This document shows, piece by piece, positions 17,523-27,434 of a stretch of 64,000 nt of DNA. The stretch lies in NCBI GenBank assembly GCA_963843535.1, contig CAWJKU010000004.1:248001-312000 (forward strand). The letters are read 5' to 3'. This DNA is from CAVUNY01 sp963843535. Lineage in GTDB: Bacteria; Chloroflexota; Anaerolineae; Anaerolineales; Anaerolineaceae. Each line of letters starts with the position of its first letter. The first letter of the stretch is position 1. Below the pieces are notes generated by a model that worked only from the letters and a program-made list of their open reading frames with translations, was not told the origin of the DNA and searched no databases. Made by a program: the position numbers and the translations under genes.

Positions 17523-19059
17523 TCAGTCTGCCACGGTAAATTGAATCCACAATGCGTCTGGGCTGCGGTCCCATTCGAGGTGCTGTAGATAATCCTTCCA
17601 CTCGCTCGCGGGCAGGTTGGCAGGCTGTTCGGGCGGCAGTCCATTGGATGGGATTTGGTCGGTACGGATGACTCTCCTGGAGGCTTTCTCCTCCAGGCGT
17701 GCGAGCAGCTTTTCGGCCGGGTGTTCCCAGTGCATGGCTTCCAACGCCCATTTCTGATCGACCGGGATCATGGCGACCAGGCCAGGTTGGCGCATCAATT
17801 CCAATCCTTTCTGGCTCAAGGTGGCATTTCGGCTGCCGTGGTGGCCCACCTTGTAAAGGACAACCCGCTCGAGCAGGTCATTCGCACTGACGGCCTCACC
17901 CCCGGGTCCTTCTCCGGGCCAGGTCAGGTCCTGCCAGGAGAGCCAGTTGCCAGACTGGGCGTCCGCGGCAAACAGCAGAACTTTGCGCGGCTGGCTGCCG
18001 GTGAGCTCGACTGCCAGTACCAGACTGGTATTATTGGTGTAGGAGTTGATGCTCAATGCCAGATTTTCACCCGCCCCTAGCCAATCGTTGTCGATCCGTC
18101 GCCAGCTCAAATCAGCGTTTTCAACAAGTGAACTGCCGTAATGCTCGGTAAAAAAGGGCCCGTATTCGGCCTGCTGTGAGGCATCTTTCAGATCAATGCG
18201 GTACATTTCATCAAATGGTCGACTGTTTTCACATGCATCCTTTTCTTCAGCGCTTAAAGTACTCTGCGCCGTCTGCAGCAATTACCGCAGCTGCAAAAGC
18301 ATCGGCTTCACTGGCAGCAGTCATCTCGGGATATAACTCATTATTGCGTTCCAGGATCCTGAGCATGGCCGGGGTGACCGGCGGGCCGAAGACGTAGATT
18401 TTCACGCCTTTCACCCCGGGCAAGGTCAGCGGGGGTTGGCCGGGACGCAGGTAATCTTGTGAACGCACCAGTTTCCGCGCGGAGCGGCTGCGCAGGAAAG
18501 GAATGGGGGCTTCATTGCCGCCTTCATCGCCGGCTGCGCCCAGGCGCACACCCTGATTGTATTCAAAGTCCAGCAATGCCCCCAGATTGTCGGCATTCGG
18601 CTGTCCGGCAGCGCGCAGCTGGCTGACGGCTCCAAACATAGCCTTGATTTGTTTCGAGTAGCGCTGGCGCAGTTCCTTGGCAATGGGGTCATCGGGATCT
18701 TCGGTCCATGCCAGCCAGAGATCATCGATCTGGATGGTCTCGAAGGTGTCTGACGCCAGGCGGAAGCCGTCCAGGTGGTCGGTGTGTTCGTGGGTGGCTG
18801 CGACCACATGCAGGTGGCTGTTGGTGCTGGCTGCGATATTTTTGGCAATTTTTTGCAGGCGGGTTGCACGATCAGGGTAGCGGTGGTGGGAGCCGCAGTC
18901 GATCAGCAAATAGCGCGGGCTGCCATCTTCTGCTCGAAAGGCCAGCAGCAAGCAGTCGCCAAAACCGGGGTTGTACATGCGTACGGTTACTCCAGAAGCG
19001 GGAGCTTGCAGCAAACCAGGATTGGCGGTCTTGGATTTGGATGTTCGGCGGGCCATCAC
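17523..19059 (-). pseudogene. ComEC-like metallo-beta-lactamase-fold hydrolase, frame broken
   Basis: Two overlapping minus-strand frames are the halves of one gene. The N-terminal half (from 19059) has NPGFGDCLLL, LIDCGSHH and the metal motif THEHTDHLDGF. The C-terminal half (to 17523) carries the KVGHHGSRNATLS histidines that complete the ComEC/Rec2-type metal site. The frame changes between about 18248 and 18262, near TACTTTAAGCGC; one base removed restores 511 codons. The fold is shared by nucleases and ComEC domains, so the substrate may be nucleic acid or a phosphodiester. It starts inside the stop of the upstream peptidase gene, so both were one operon. Whether the break is real or an assembly error is open. 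Confidence 0.8.
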
Positions 19060-21045
19060 AGCACCTCCTCGGATTCGTATGAGCGGTGGAGTAAGGCGAA
19101 CGGCTCGATTTGTGCCTCTCCACGTTGGTCCCGCATGCTGCTCAGCAGGCGCTTGAAATACGTCCCGCGCGGGTCGCCCAGATATGTGGCGCGCAGGGAT
19201 GGACTGGAATCACCGCCAACTTGTTGGCGCATGCGTTCGATGCGGGCTGTGCTCATGATGCGCTTGTAGATGCAGTAGCGGACCTTTGCGGTCTCAGGAT
19301 CGACGAGCAGGGTACACCCACCGCGGAAAATGAAATCTGGCCGGGGCGGGGCTATCTCTCCGCGGTCGACCTGGTCCTGGATTTGCGGGTCAAGATAACC
19401 GCGCCGGCGTTGGGTCATCTCCACCACCAGGTCGGTGATGGTCTGGTTATCAGGGCCAATGCGGCGGGTCGGGCGGACGGAATGTACTTCCAATGTGGGT
19501 ATCCCGTCCTTTCCGCTGTAAAAAGATTTAGGGGCGGTGCTATCCAGCACGAGTTGGGCGCTCTTGGCTGCTTCCATTGCGCCAGGAGCAGTGAACCAGC
19601 TGTGCAGGATGCCCTGGCTGCGTTCCCCCTGCTCAAAAATTTTCTGGCGGTTCGTGGTCAGACCCCAGTCGAGCACCAGGTTGCGGATCTGGGCCGGGCC
19701 GCCGAATACCGTCAGGAATGCCTTCTGTGCGTCTTCTCCAGGCGATTGCCACACCAGGCTTTCGGTGCTCAGGCTGCGCACGTCGTGCGGGTAAATGCCG
19801 CGCCGGCGGAAGGCGTCTATCAAAGCCAGCCTGTAGCCAAGAGAGTCATCGCTGACCAGGTCGGCGTCGGCAGTGATCAGGGCGCGCAAATAATCGCCAA
19901 AGTCAACATCTACCGGTGGGCAGTAATCTAAAGCACGGATGCACATGTGCAGAAAATAGCCGGCTGTTTTGGAGGCTTCTCGCGCCAGGCGTTCAACCAG
20001 ATCGGGATGAATTTCACCCGCAGGAAGTATGCCGCTGCCGCCAGTGGCGATGCGCAGCAGATCCACGATTTTGTCGCTTATAGATCGTCAGAAAGGCATC
20101 GAAGACGGCTGCCACCAGGATCGCACCGCGGGCGTGCGGTTCGCTGATGGAGTGCACTTTCTCAGGATCGGGCTTTTCGGGGATCCATTCCTTTGTTTCG
20201 GGATCCGTGTGGCCTAACGCGCTGCGTAATGCGCCGTAGCGGCCAATGGCCTGGCCAAACTGGTAGGCCAGCTCACCCAACAAATTTTGGGCTTCGAGGC
20301 TGCCGCGCGTGCGCGCAATCTGGCTGCGCAGTACCTCTGGATAGGTGAAATGCTGGAAGAGAGCCACAATATCGGCAAAGCCTTCGTGCAGGGCCCAGGC
20401 GTCGGCATTGGATGGCTCGATAAAGCGGCTGTGCAGCCCGTCCAGCAGGGCATGCGTGGTCTCATGGGCGATGATATCGTGCGACAGGCAGGTGTATACG
20501 ATTCCTCCGGGCAGATTTTCTCCAGGGTCAGTGGCGGAGGCCGGGAAATAACCAAACAGGAGGGCTTTTTTTGCCGGGGTATAGTAGGCATTGGCTTCCC
20601 GCAGGGCATGCGGGTAGATTCTCAGGCGTTCGACAAATTGATTTTCCAGACCATGTCCGGTATCTACCAGGCGAGAGGACCACAAAGCGCGCCGGCCCAG
20701 CGCCTGCTCGAAGTGGTTGATGGTGGTACGGGCTACGGCGTAGGCCATTTGCTGGTGGAATTGAGGGTTGCCCTCGGATGGGGGCAGTCCGTCTTGAGCC
20801 AGTAAATAATTTGCATTGAGATCGACCGGCGGATAAAATGCCTGGCTGGCAGGGTCAATGTCCACGACCTCCAGATAGTCATCAACCGGTCCTGGAGCCA
20901 TGTTTTCCTCCCAGGGCAGCTTGATGGTGACGATATTAATGGCATGGGTCTCGATGCGCTGGCTGAGGATGGGGTCAAGAGCAAACGCGCGCAATCGCCG
21001 CTGTGGCGGGCGCGGGACCTGGATCCGCGGTTTGGTGGGTAACAT
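19056..21045 (-). pseudogene. Gluzincin zinc metallopeptidase (M4-like, HETTH), frame broken
   Basis: The N-terminal part (from ATG at 21045, behind GGGAGG) has the zinc motif HETTH in DIIAHETTHALLDG and the third-ligand motif HEGFADIV, as in M4/M36-type peptidases. The C-terminal part, in another frame, begins DLLRIATGGSGILP and includes DYLRALITADADLV and the ALIDAFRRRGIYP segment, which I recall from large uncharacterised bacterial proteins of this type. The frame changes near 20060-20075 (around CGACAAAATCG); removing one base gives 662 codons. No signal peptide is seen, so it may act inside the cell. It overlaps the MBL gene, which makes a functional pair likely. Confidence 0.78.
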
Positions 21046-21065
21046 TCGAATAACCTCCCAGTAAA

Positions 21066-21620
21066 TTACAAAATGAATGGAATGAACATCCTGGTGCGTT
21101 TCTGATACGCGGTGTAGGCGCTGCCAAAGAAAGCTATGTTTTCGCGTTCTTCCACGCAGGCGGTGGCGGTCAGCAAGGCAGTTGCCGCTCCGGTAAGCGC
21201 CAGGCTCTGCCAGGTGAGCTGTTTCAGGCAGGCACCCCAGACCAGAAACAACAAGGAACTGTACATGGGATGCCGAACCCAACGGTAGACGCCGCTGGTC
21301 ACCAGCCGGGTGGTTTTTTCCAACGCCAATAAAGTATCGTCTTCCCTCTCCTGGTTGGGACGGCCTATCCGGCGCAACCCCATCAGACCTTGTACAAGCA
21401 TGACGATCGAAATGGCCAGGCAGGCCCAGGCAAACAGCTGGCGTAAAGAAAGGGGATCCGTAAACCAGAAATCAAGGTTGATCAAGACCACAGCCAGGAT
21501 CAACTCCCAGGCATAGAACCGGTAAAAACCGTGGGCATTCGTGTTTAAGAGCACAGAGCGGGACACGTATCCCAATCCAAGGGAGCCCACCGCAAACAAA
21601 GTCAATTTAATCCAGTCCAT
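21066..21620 (-). CDS. Isoprenylcysteine carboxyl methyltransferase-like membrane protein
   Basis: A protein of about 184 residues with four to five hydrophobic segments. The C-terminal half has the ICMT/PEMT-type signature GVYRWVRHPMYSS and a later ENIAFFGSAYTAYQKRT segment, where SAM-binding residues lie. Bacterial members methylate lipids, quinone precursors or unknown substrates. The start at 21620 gives MDWIKLTLF; a longer frame to 21692 exists but has weaker start signals. It is 20 bases from the peptidase gene downstream and may belong to the same transcript. Confidence 0.75.
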   Translation of the reverse strand: MDWIKLTLFAVGSLGLGYVSRSVLLNTNAHGFYRFYAWELILAVVLINLDFWFTDPLSLRQLFAWACLAISIVMLVQGLMGLRRIGRPNQEREDDTLLALEKTTRLVTSGVYRWVRHPMYSSLLFLVWGACLKQLTWQSLALTGAATALLTATACVEERENIAFFGSAYTAYQKRTRMFIPFIL

Positions 21621-21806
21621 CCTGGCACTCTCTTTCCAACCTGATCCCAGGGAGCGCAAGCCACGATAAAAGTATAACATGCCGGTCAACAATTAGATTA
21701 AAATCAGGTAACTATCCATAAAAATTGTGTTATAAGTATGAGTCGGTTTGTACACATTTTGACGCCTGCGCATCTATCCATGACCAATGAGAAGGGAAAA
21801 CAGCGG

Positions 21807-22997
21807 ATGATTACGCCGGAAAAAATTGAAGAGTGGCTCAGAGAAGCCGAAGAACGACCATCCTCGATGGCGGTGATCTTGCAGTATGTTGCCAACCGGC
21901 TGCGCGACCTGACGGCGCGCAACGAGGAGCTGCGCGCTGAAAACCTGGCCCTGCGCACTGAAAAAAGGGTGGAAGAATACGAACAGCGCATCACTCACCT
22001 GGAATACCAGCTGGACCTGCTGCGGCGCCAGTTCGGCGGGGAATTGCCCGCAGAATATGCCGCGGTAGCCCAGGAAAAAGGGCAAGAAAGCCTGAGTGTG
22101 TTGATCTATGATACCCTCGGGCGCATCTTGCGGGTCAAGGTTGACGGCGCCCAGTTAAGCGCTGGCAAAGTACTGGCTCGATTGACGGCTGCGCTGCCAA
22201 CCAATGAGGATCCCCCCCGCATGCTGGTGGTGCCCAGTTATGAGGAATTGATGTTCGTCTTTTCCTCCGGGCGGATCGCTACCCTGGCGGTGGAAAGCAT
22301 CGCGGCGGTAGAGGCGCTGGATTGGGCGCACGCCGCGCTGCCCCAGGAACCGCGCGGGGGAGAAACGCTGGCCTGCCTGTCTCCGATTTCAAGCATGGCC
22401 CTGGCCGATTTCATACTGCAGGCCAGCCGGCGCGGGTTCGTGAAGAAGGTGATGACCTCCCTGGCTCCTTCAGTGTTGAACAAGCACTATATCGGCACCG
22501 GCGCGACGATTCAGGGCGACCGCACCCATACCCTGGCGCTGTGCGGCAAGGATGACCAACTGGTGATGGTCAGCCGAGACGGCTACCTGCTTGGGCTGGA
22601 CGTACGCGATTTGCCCTTCAGCGCTGAAGAGGCCTTCCGCCTGGGCGCGCTGGATGGTCTGGCGAGTGTATTTGTGCGCCAGCCCGGGCAGGCCATCCTG
22701 GTCATGACTCAGGTTGGAAAAATCATCCATTGGGCGGCAGACCGTTTGGAAATCTCGCATTCGCTGAAAGCCAAAGGCCAGCCCCTGTATTCCGCGCAGC
22801 GGCGCGACCGGGGAGTGAGGGTGGTGGGCGCGGCTGCGGTCGGCGAGGGGGATTGGGCTGTCGCACTGCACGGCGACGGTCGATTGACGGCGCACGCGGT
22901 CCGCAGCTTGATCGACGAAGGGGCGGTCGCGGTGGGCGGCGAGCTGCTTGATTTTGCCCTGGCCTTAAGGGCCGGGAAAATGTCTGTGAAGGAATAA
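21807..22997 (+). CDS. Coiled-coil protein with a GyrA C-terminal-like beta-propeller
   Basis: About 396 residues. The first 80 or so are a charged helix with heptad pattern (RLRDLTARNEELRAENLALR). The rest shows six repeats of the GyrA C-terminal type, for example RGFVKKVMTS, DQLVMVSRDGYLLGLDV and QAILVMTQVGKIIHW, and a late QRRDRGVRVVG that resembles the GyrA box (QRRGGKG). No gyrase breakage domain is present, so it cannot cut DNA, but the fold could wrap or bind it. Starts at 21738, 21780 and 21807 are possible; 21807 has GAAGGG upstream. It ends three bases before an Hsp70-like gene, so the two probably work together. Confidence 0.75.
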   Translation: MITPEKIEEWLREAEERPSSMAVILQYVANRLRDLTARNEELRAENLALRTEKRVEEYEQRITHLEYQLDLLRRQFGGELPAEYAAVAQEKGQESLSVLIYDTLGRILRVKVDGAQLSAGKVLARLTAALPTNEDPPRMLVVPSYEELMFVFSSGRIATLAVESIAAVEALDWAHAALPQEPRGGETLACLSPISSMALADFILQASRRGFVKKVMTSLAPSVLNKHYIGTGATIQGDRTHTLALCGKDDQLVMVSRDGYLLGLDVRDLPFSAEEAFRLGALDGLASVFVRQPGQAILVMTQVGKIIHWAADRLEISHSLKAKGQPLYSAQRRDRGVRVVGAAAVGEGDWAVALHGDGRLTAHAVRSLIDEGAVAVGGELLDFALALRAGKMSVKE

Positions 22998-23000
22998 GCC

Positions 23001-24350
23001 ATGCCAGTCAATGTTGGGCTTGATTTTGGCACTTCCAATTCAGGGGTTGCGGTCAGCGACGGGAACAAGGTGCATGTGCTGCCGATCGACCGCCAGAATA
23101 TCCTGCCGGAAGTGGTCAAGACCATCCTCTATATCACCCGCGACGACCAGGCGTATATCGGCCAGGAAGCGGTGGAGCTGTACTACAAGCATAACGTCAA
23201 CCGTTTGCGGCGCTTCGTCAAAAAATGGGTGGGAGAGATCGATTTTACCGGCGGTGATATGTTCTACGTCACCGATGTTTATACCTTCGTCGACGAGCTG
23301 CTTCCCGGACGCCTGCTACAGTACCTGAAGACGGCGCTGCGCCGCACCCACGGGCCGGGCAAATATACCGGCACGCAGATTTTCGACCGTTATTATACGG
23401 TGGGCGATTTGGTCCGGGTATACCTGACCGCTCTGAAAACTCGGGCAGAAAATGAACTGGGCGATGAAATTGGCGGGGTAACCCTGGGACGACCGGTCAA
23501 ATTCTCTGAGACGCCTGAGCTGGACCGGCAGGCGGAAGAAACGCTGCGCCAGTCAGCCCTGGACGCCGGTTTCAAGAGGGTCGAGTTTGAGTTTGAACCG
23601 GTGGCAGCCGCGCTGTTTTATGAGCAGACTCTCGACCACCCCCAAAATGTACTGGTTTTCGATTTTGGCGGCGGCACCCTGGATATCGCCATCTTGCGCC
23701 TGGGTGACCCGCAGCGGCGAACGGTTTACGCCAGCGCGGGCATCGATATCGCCGGAAGTGATTTTGACCGCACGATTATTGAGAAACGTATGCTGCCGCA
23801 TTTTGGCTCGGAAGGCGCCAGCGGCTTTCATGAGATTATGGAGCTGATCCAGGCAGTGCCGGATTGGATGACCCTGCCTGAGCTCAGTACGCCTCAAATC
23901 TGGCAGTCCTTGCAGCGCGCCATTCAAAAACAGGTCGCCCCGGTGCGCCTGAAGACGCTCCAATCGTTGATCTTCAATGATCTGGCATTTTCATTCTACA
24001 ACCAGGTTGAATCCGCTAAAATCGCGCTGTCCAACCGGGGGGCGTCCATTATTTCCCTCCAGGCGCAGGATATTGACCTGTGGGAGCTGTATACCCGCCG
24101 CCAGTTCGAAATGGACATTGAAGGCTACCAGAACACCATCCGCAAGCTGTTGATGGATACAGTCGTTTCGGCGGGGATGGAGCCAGGTCAGATCGATGCC
24201 GTGGTCAAAACCGGCGGATCAGCGAACATACCGGTTTTCATCCGCATGCTCCAGGACATGTTCGGGCGGGAAAAGGTGATCGAATCGAGTACCTTCAGCA
24301 GTGTGACCTCCGGCCTGGCGATTCGGGCCTGGGAGAGAAGCAGGGTATAA
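23001..24350 (+). CDS. Hsp70-like ATPase without substrate domain (YegD-like)
   Basis: A 449-residue protein of the Hsp70/actin fold. Phosphate-1 motif is GLDFGTSNSGVAV, phosphate-2 motif LVFDFGGGTLDIA and the adenosine motif KTGGSANIPVF, all intact, so ATP binding is expected. The length is that of YegD, with no DnaK substrate-binding domain and lid. Such proteins are poorly understood; the close coupling to a DNA-gyrase-like propeller gene and to RarA downstream hints at a role near DNA, but this is inference. The start has AAGGAATAA just before it. Confidence 0.87.
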   Translation: MPVNVGLDFGTSNSGVAVSDGNKVHVLPIDRQNILPEVVKTILYITRDDQAYIGQEAVELYYKHNVNRLRRFVKKWVGEIDFTGGDMFYVTDVYTFVDELLPGRLLQYLKTALRRTHGPGKYTGTQIFDRYYTVGDLVRVYLTALKTRAENELGDEIGGVTLGRPVKFSETPELDRQAEETLRQSALDAGFKRVEFEFEPVAAALFYEQTLDHPQNVLVFDFGGGTLDIAILRLGDPQRRTVYASAGIDIAGSDFDRTIIEKRMLPHFGSEGASGFHEIMELIQAVPDWMTLPELSTPQIWQSLQRAIQKQVAPVRLKTLQSLIFNDLAFSFYNQVESAKIALSNRGASIISLQAQDIDLWELYTRRQFEMDIEGYQNTIRKLLMDTVVSAGMEPGQIDAVVKTGGSANIPVFIRMLQDMFGREKVIESSTFSSVTSGLAIRAWERSRV

Positions 24351-24358
24351 TTCGAGCC

Positions 24359-25742
24359 ATGGACCTTTTCGACCATGCTGTGCAGGAGACGATCAGGCAG
24401 GAAGCGCCGCTGGCGGCGCGCATGCGACCGCGCAACCTGGATGAATTTGTGGGGCAGGAAGCATATCATCGGCCCGGGCAAACTGCTGCGCCGGGCGATT
24501 GAAGCGGACCGCTTGTTCTCATCGCTGATTTTCTTTGGTCCGCCCGGCACCGGTAAGACCACCCTGGCTCAGGTGATCGCCAACCACACCCAGGCTCATT
24601 TTGAAAGCATCTCAGCGGTGTTGGCGGGTGTGCCCGAGCTGCGCAAGGTGATCGCCGAGGCCCAGCAGCGGCGGAAGATGTTTAAAAAGCGCACGATCCT
24701 GTTCGTGGACGAGGTCCACCGCTGGAATAAAGCCCAGCAAGACGCGCTGCTGCCGCATGTCGAAACCGGCCAGATCGTATTGATTGGAGCGACCACCGAA
24801 AACCCATATTTCGATGTGATCTCGGCCCTGGTCTCGCGGTCGCGAGTGTTCGAGCTGCACCCCCTGACCCGCGAGAATATGGAGACCATCCTGGAGCGCG
24901 CATTAAACGATCCCGAGCGCGGTTATGGCTCGAAGAAGATCGTGGTTGATGCCGATGCGCGCGATCACCTGATCGGTATTTCCAACGGGGATGCGCGCAA
25001 CCTGCTCAACGCGCTCGAGCTGGCAGTGGGCTCAACACTAACTCAAGGGGATGGGACGATCCACATCAACCTGAAAGTGGCCGAAGAATCGATCCAACAG
25101 CGGGCGGTGGTCTACGATAAAAACGGCGATGCCCATTACGACACCATTTCAGCTTTTATCAAATCGGTGCGCGGTTCAGACCCGGATGCTGCCCTGTACT
25201 GGCTGGGGAAAATGCTGGTTGCGGGAGAAAATCCGCGCTTCATTTTACGCCGGTTAATCGTGCTTGCCAGCGAAGATATCGGCCTGGCTGACCCACAGGG
25301 CATGGTTGTGGCAGCGGCAGCCGCGAGCGCGTTCGAATATATCGGCATGCCGGAAGGCATCTACCCCATCACCGAAGCCACCCTGTACCTGGCGACTGCG
25401 CCCAAATCAAACTCCGCCGGGGCCATTTTCAAAGCCCAGGGATATATCAACGAGCACGGGCTGGGGGCTGTCCCCACCCACCTGATGGATGACAACCGCG
25501 ACGCCAAGGGCCTGGGCCATGGCAAAGGCTACCAATACCCGCACAGTTTCCCAGGCCACTTCACGCCCCAACAGTACCTGCCGGATGAAGTCATGGGTGA
25601 GCGCTTCTATGAACCCTCCAACCAGGGGTATGAGCAGCGTATCGCCGAGCGCCTGACTGCCTGGCGAAAAGCCCAGAGTGAAAAATTAGCTCCCGGTTCC
25701 AAGGAGAATGATGCCAACCCTGCTGCTGATCCGACACGGTGA
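24359..25742 (+). pseudogene. rarA: RarA/MgsA replication-associated recombination ATPase, frame broken
   Basis: The expected N-terminus starts at 24359 (MDLFDH..) and reads MRPRNLDEFVGQE, then continues in the next frame as HIIGPGKLLRRAIEADRL, GPPGTGKTT (Walker A), ILFVDEVHRWNKAQQD (Walker B) and the MgsA C-terminal domain with QGYQY-like ends (KGYQYPHSFPGHF). The frame changes at about 24455-24465 (GGAAGCAT, where GAGCAT is expected); removing one base gives 460 codons, the usual RarA length. RarA remodels stalled replication forks and interacts with SSB. A gene so conserved is rarely lost by one base, which supports a sequence error. Its end overlaps the next gene. Confidence 0.87.
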
Positions 25743-26367
25743 GACCGACTTCCTGGGCCGTAAGCTCTCCGGACGCACGCCAGGCGTCCATCTTAATGAA
25801 AAAGGCCGGGCACAGGCCGATGCCGTCGCCCAGGCGCTGGGCAAAGCCCCCCTGAAGGCGATATATTCCAGTCCCATGGAGCGGGCATTTGAAACTGCCC
25901 AACCGCTGGCGGCAGCGCTGAGCCTGGAAGTTCAGCTTCGCTCAGGATTGATCGAAATGGATTTCGGCCGGTTTCAAGGCCGCACTTTCAAGCAGCTGCA
26001 AAGGGTGAAGCTTTGGAAGGAAGTGCTCAATAACCCGGCTGGCGTGCGTTTACCGGATGGTGAAACTTTCAGCGAGGCCCAGGAAAGGATCATATCTGAC
26101 CTGGAAGCAATTGCCGGCATGCATGCCGACGAGGATATTGTGGCTTGTTTCGCCCACGCGGACGTGGTGCGGCTGGCGGTCGCGCACTACCTGCAGATGC
26201 CCATTAATACCTTTCAGCGCCTGTCGATCAGCACCACGTCGATCACGGTCATCGTCCGGATAAAAGATAGAGTTATTGTCCCGCATATTAACCAGGTCGC
26301 TGGCTTTGAGATTAAAATTCCCGAAAAGAAAGAAGAAAAAAGCGAGAATCCAAAGAAAAAGGAGTGA
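25711..26367 (+). CDS. Histidine phosphatase (phosphoglycerate-mutase-like)
   Basis: About 218 residues of the histidine phosphatase superfamily. The phosphorylated His lies in LIRHGETDF, the second Arg in SSPMERAFETA, Glu in LIEMDFGRFQG, and the second His in CFAHADVVRLAV. It acts on phosphorylated sugars, cobalamin intermediates or proteins; none can be singled out. The C-terminal 15 residues are Lys/Glu-rich. It starts inside the end of rarA, and a second ATG three bases after the first one fits AAGGAG better, hence this start. Confidence 0.85.
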   Translation: MPTLLLIRHGETDFLGRKLSGRTPGVHLNEKGRAQADAVAQALGKAPLKAIYSSPMERAFETAQPLAAALSLEVQLRSGLIEMDFGRFQGRTFKQLQRVKLWKEVLNNPAGVRLPDGETFSEAQERIISDLEAIAGMHADEDIVACFAHADVVRLAVAHYLQMPINTFQRLSISTTSITVIVRIKDRVIVPHINQVAGFEIKIPEKKEEKSENPKKKE

Positions 26368-26391
26368 TCTGCTTTCGCCCAGGGCAGAAAA

Positions 26392-26769
26392 ATGGTTTTT
26401 ATGGAAGATTCGTTACCGGTACTGACAATCCGAGAAATCACGCCGCTAGAATTGGCGGCGCGCATGAAGTCGGAAGAAAAGCTGGTGCTGCTGGATGTGC
26501 GCGAACCGTACGAGGTTGCGCGCTCGAAGATTGCCGATCCCAGGGTAGTCTATGCGCCGATGAGCGAGCTGGCGCGCAAACAGACAGAAGCCCTGCCGCC
26601 TGCGGCAGAGGATAAAGCCGCGCCACTGGTTGTATTCTGCCATGTCGGCCAGCGCAGCGCCCAGGTGACCTATTGGCTGCAGGATCTTGGTTGGGAGAAT
26701 GTTGTCAGCCTGGCCGGCGGCATCGACCTTTATGCCCATCTGGTCAATCCCCAGATTGGTTTTTACTAA
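26392..26769 (+). CDS. Single-domain rhodanese-like protein
   Basis: A 125-residue rhodanese-like domain. The N-terminal part has LLDVREPYEVA, and the active-site loop is CHVGQRS with the catalytic Cys and Arg of the CxxxxR pattern; the following VTYWLQDLGWENVVSLAGG is typical. It would carry sulfur as a persulfide or serve in sulfide or thiol handling. No sulfur-transfer partner is adjacent. A dispersed repeat copy begins on its stop codon. Confidence 0.87.
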   Translation: MVFMEDSLPVLTIREITPLELAARMKSEEKLVLLDVREPYEVARSKIADPRVVYAPMSELARKQTEALPPAAEDKAAPLVVFCHVGQRSAQVTYWLQDLGWENVVSLAGGIDLYAHLVNPQIGFY

Positions 26770-26813
26770 GTATCTATCCAGAAATTGTTTTAAGCAAAAT
26801 TTTTCGGACAGGT
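26766..26813. repeat. 47-base dispersed repeat, copy 2 (inverted relative to copy 1)
   Basis: TATCTATCCAGAAATTGTTT continues as the reverse complement of 16258-16304 with a few base changes. It starts at the stop codon of the rhodanese gene and ends before the next gene, so it is a candidate terminator or mobile repeat remnant. Confidence 0.65.
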
Positions 26814-26834
26814 TCTCAGAAAAGGACGTTTATC

Positions 26835-27377
26835 GTGTTTCGCCGTTTTCGCCGGAATGTGCCGGTTAACCAAATATCCCCGACTGAACTGGCCCTGGTC
26901 AAGGCGCGTCACTTACTGAAAGCTGGAAAATTTGCCCAAGCCGGGGTGATCCTTTCTGGGCTGGCGCGGGAAGCGGAATATCTTGAGCGGCGGCAGGTGG
27001 CGGCCGAGCTGCACAGCCGGGCGGCGCACTGTTTCGTAGACGGCGGCGCTGAACAGGCCGGTTTAAGCGAAGCCCAGGCGGCCTTGCGGGTTTTTACGAA
27101 TATGGGCTTGGAAGAACGCCGGGAACGATTCATGAACAATATTATCCGCAAGCTTGAGGTGCACAGGATGATCGCAGCGGTTGGTTCCCTACGGGTCGAG
27201 TTCGGCCGGGCCGAGAGCCAGAGAGCGAAATCACAGGACCCTCTATCCGGTTTACGCCTGCCGCCAGCCTGCCCGCAGTGTGGTGGACCGCTGCGCAGGG
27301 AGGAAGTCGAATGGGTCGACCGGTACAGCGCCGAATGTAATTACTGCGGGGGGGTAGTGCAGGGAAAAGAAAATTAA
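26835..27377 (+). CDS. Zinc-ribbon protein of unknown function
   Basis: A 180-residue protein. Its first two thirds are helical and charged with a TPR-like look (ELALVKARHLLKAGKFAQAG, then AELHSRAAHCF). The C-terminus has a zinc ribbon: CPQCGGPL and, 20 residues on, CNYCGG. It is not a recognised named family. The GTG at 26835 is chosen as start because AAAGGA lies before it; a longer open frame from 26673 runs through the rhodanese gene in another frame. It may bind nucleic acid or a protein partner, but the context does not show which. Confidence 0.65.
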   Translation: MFRRFRRNVPVNQISPTELALVKARHLLKAGKFAQAGVILSGLAREAEYLERRQVAAELHSRAAHCFVDGGAEQAGLSEAQAALRVFTNMGLEERRERFMNNIIRKLEVHRMIAAVGSLRVEFGRAESQRAKSQDPLSGLRLPPACPQCGGPLRREEVEWVDRYSAECNYCGGVVQGKEN

Positions 27378-27434
27378 TCAGGCGGGCTCATTTTTTCCAC
27401 ATCGAAGTTTCATCGAGATCAATCTGGAGGGAAA

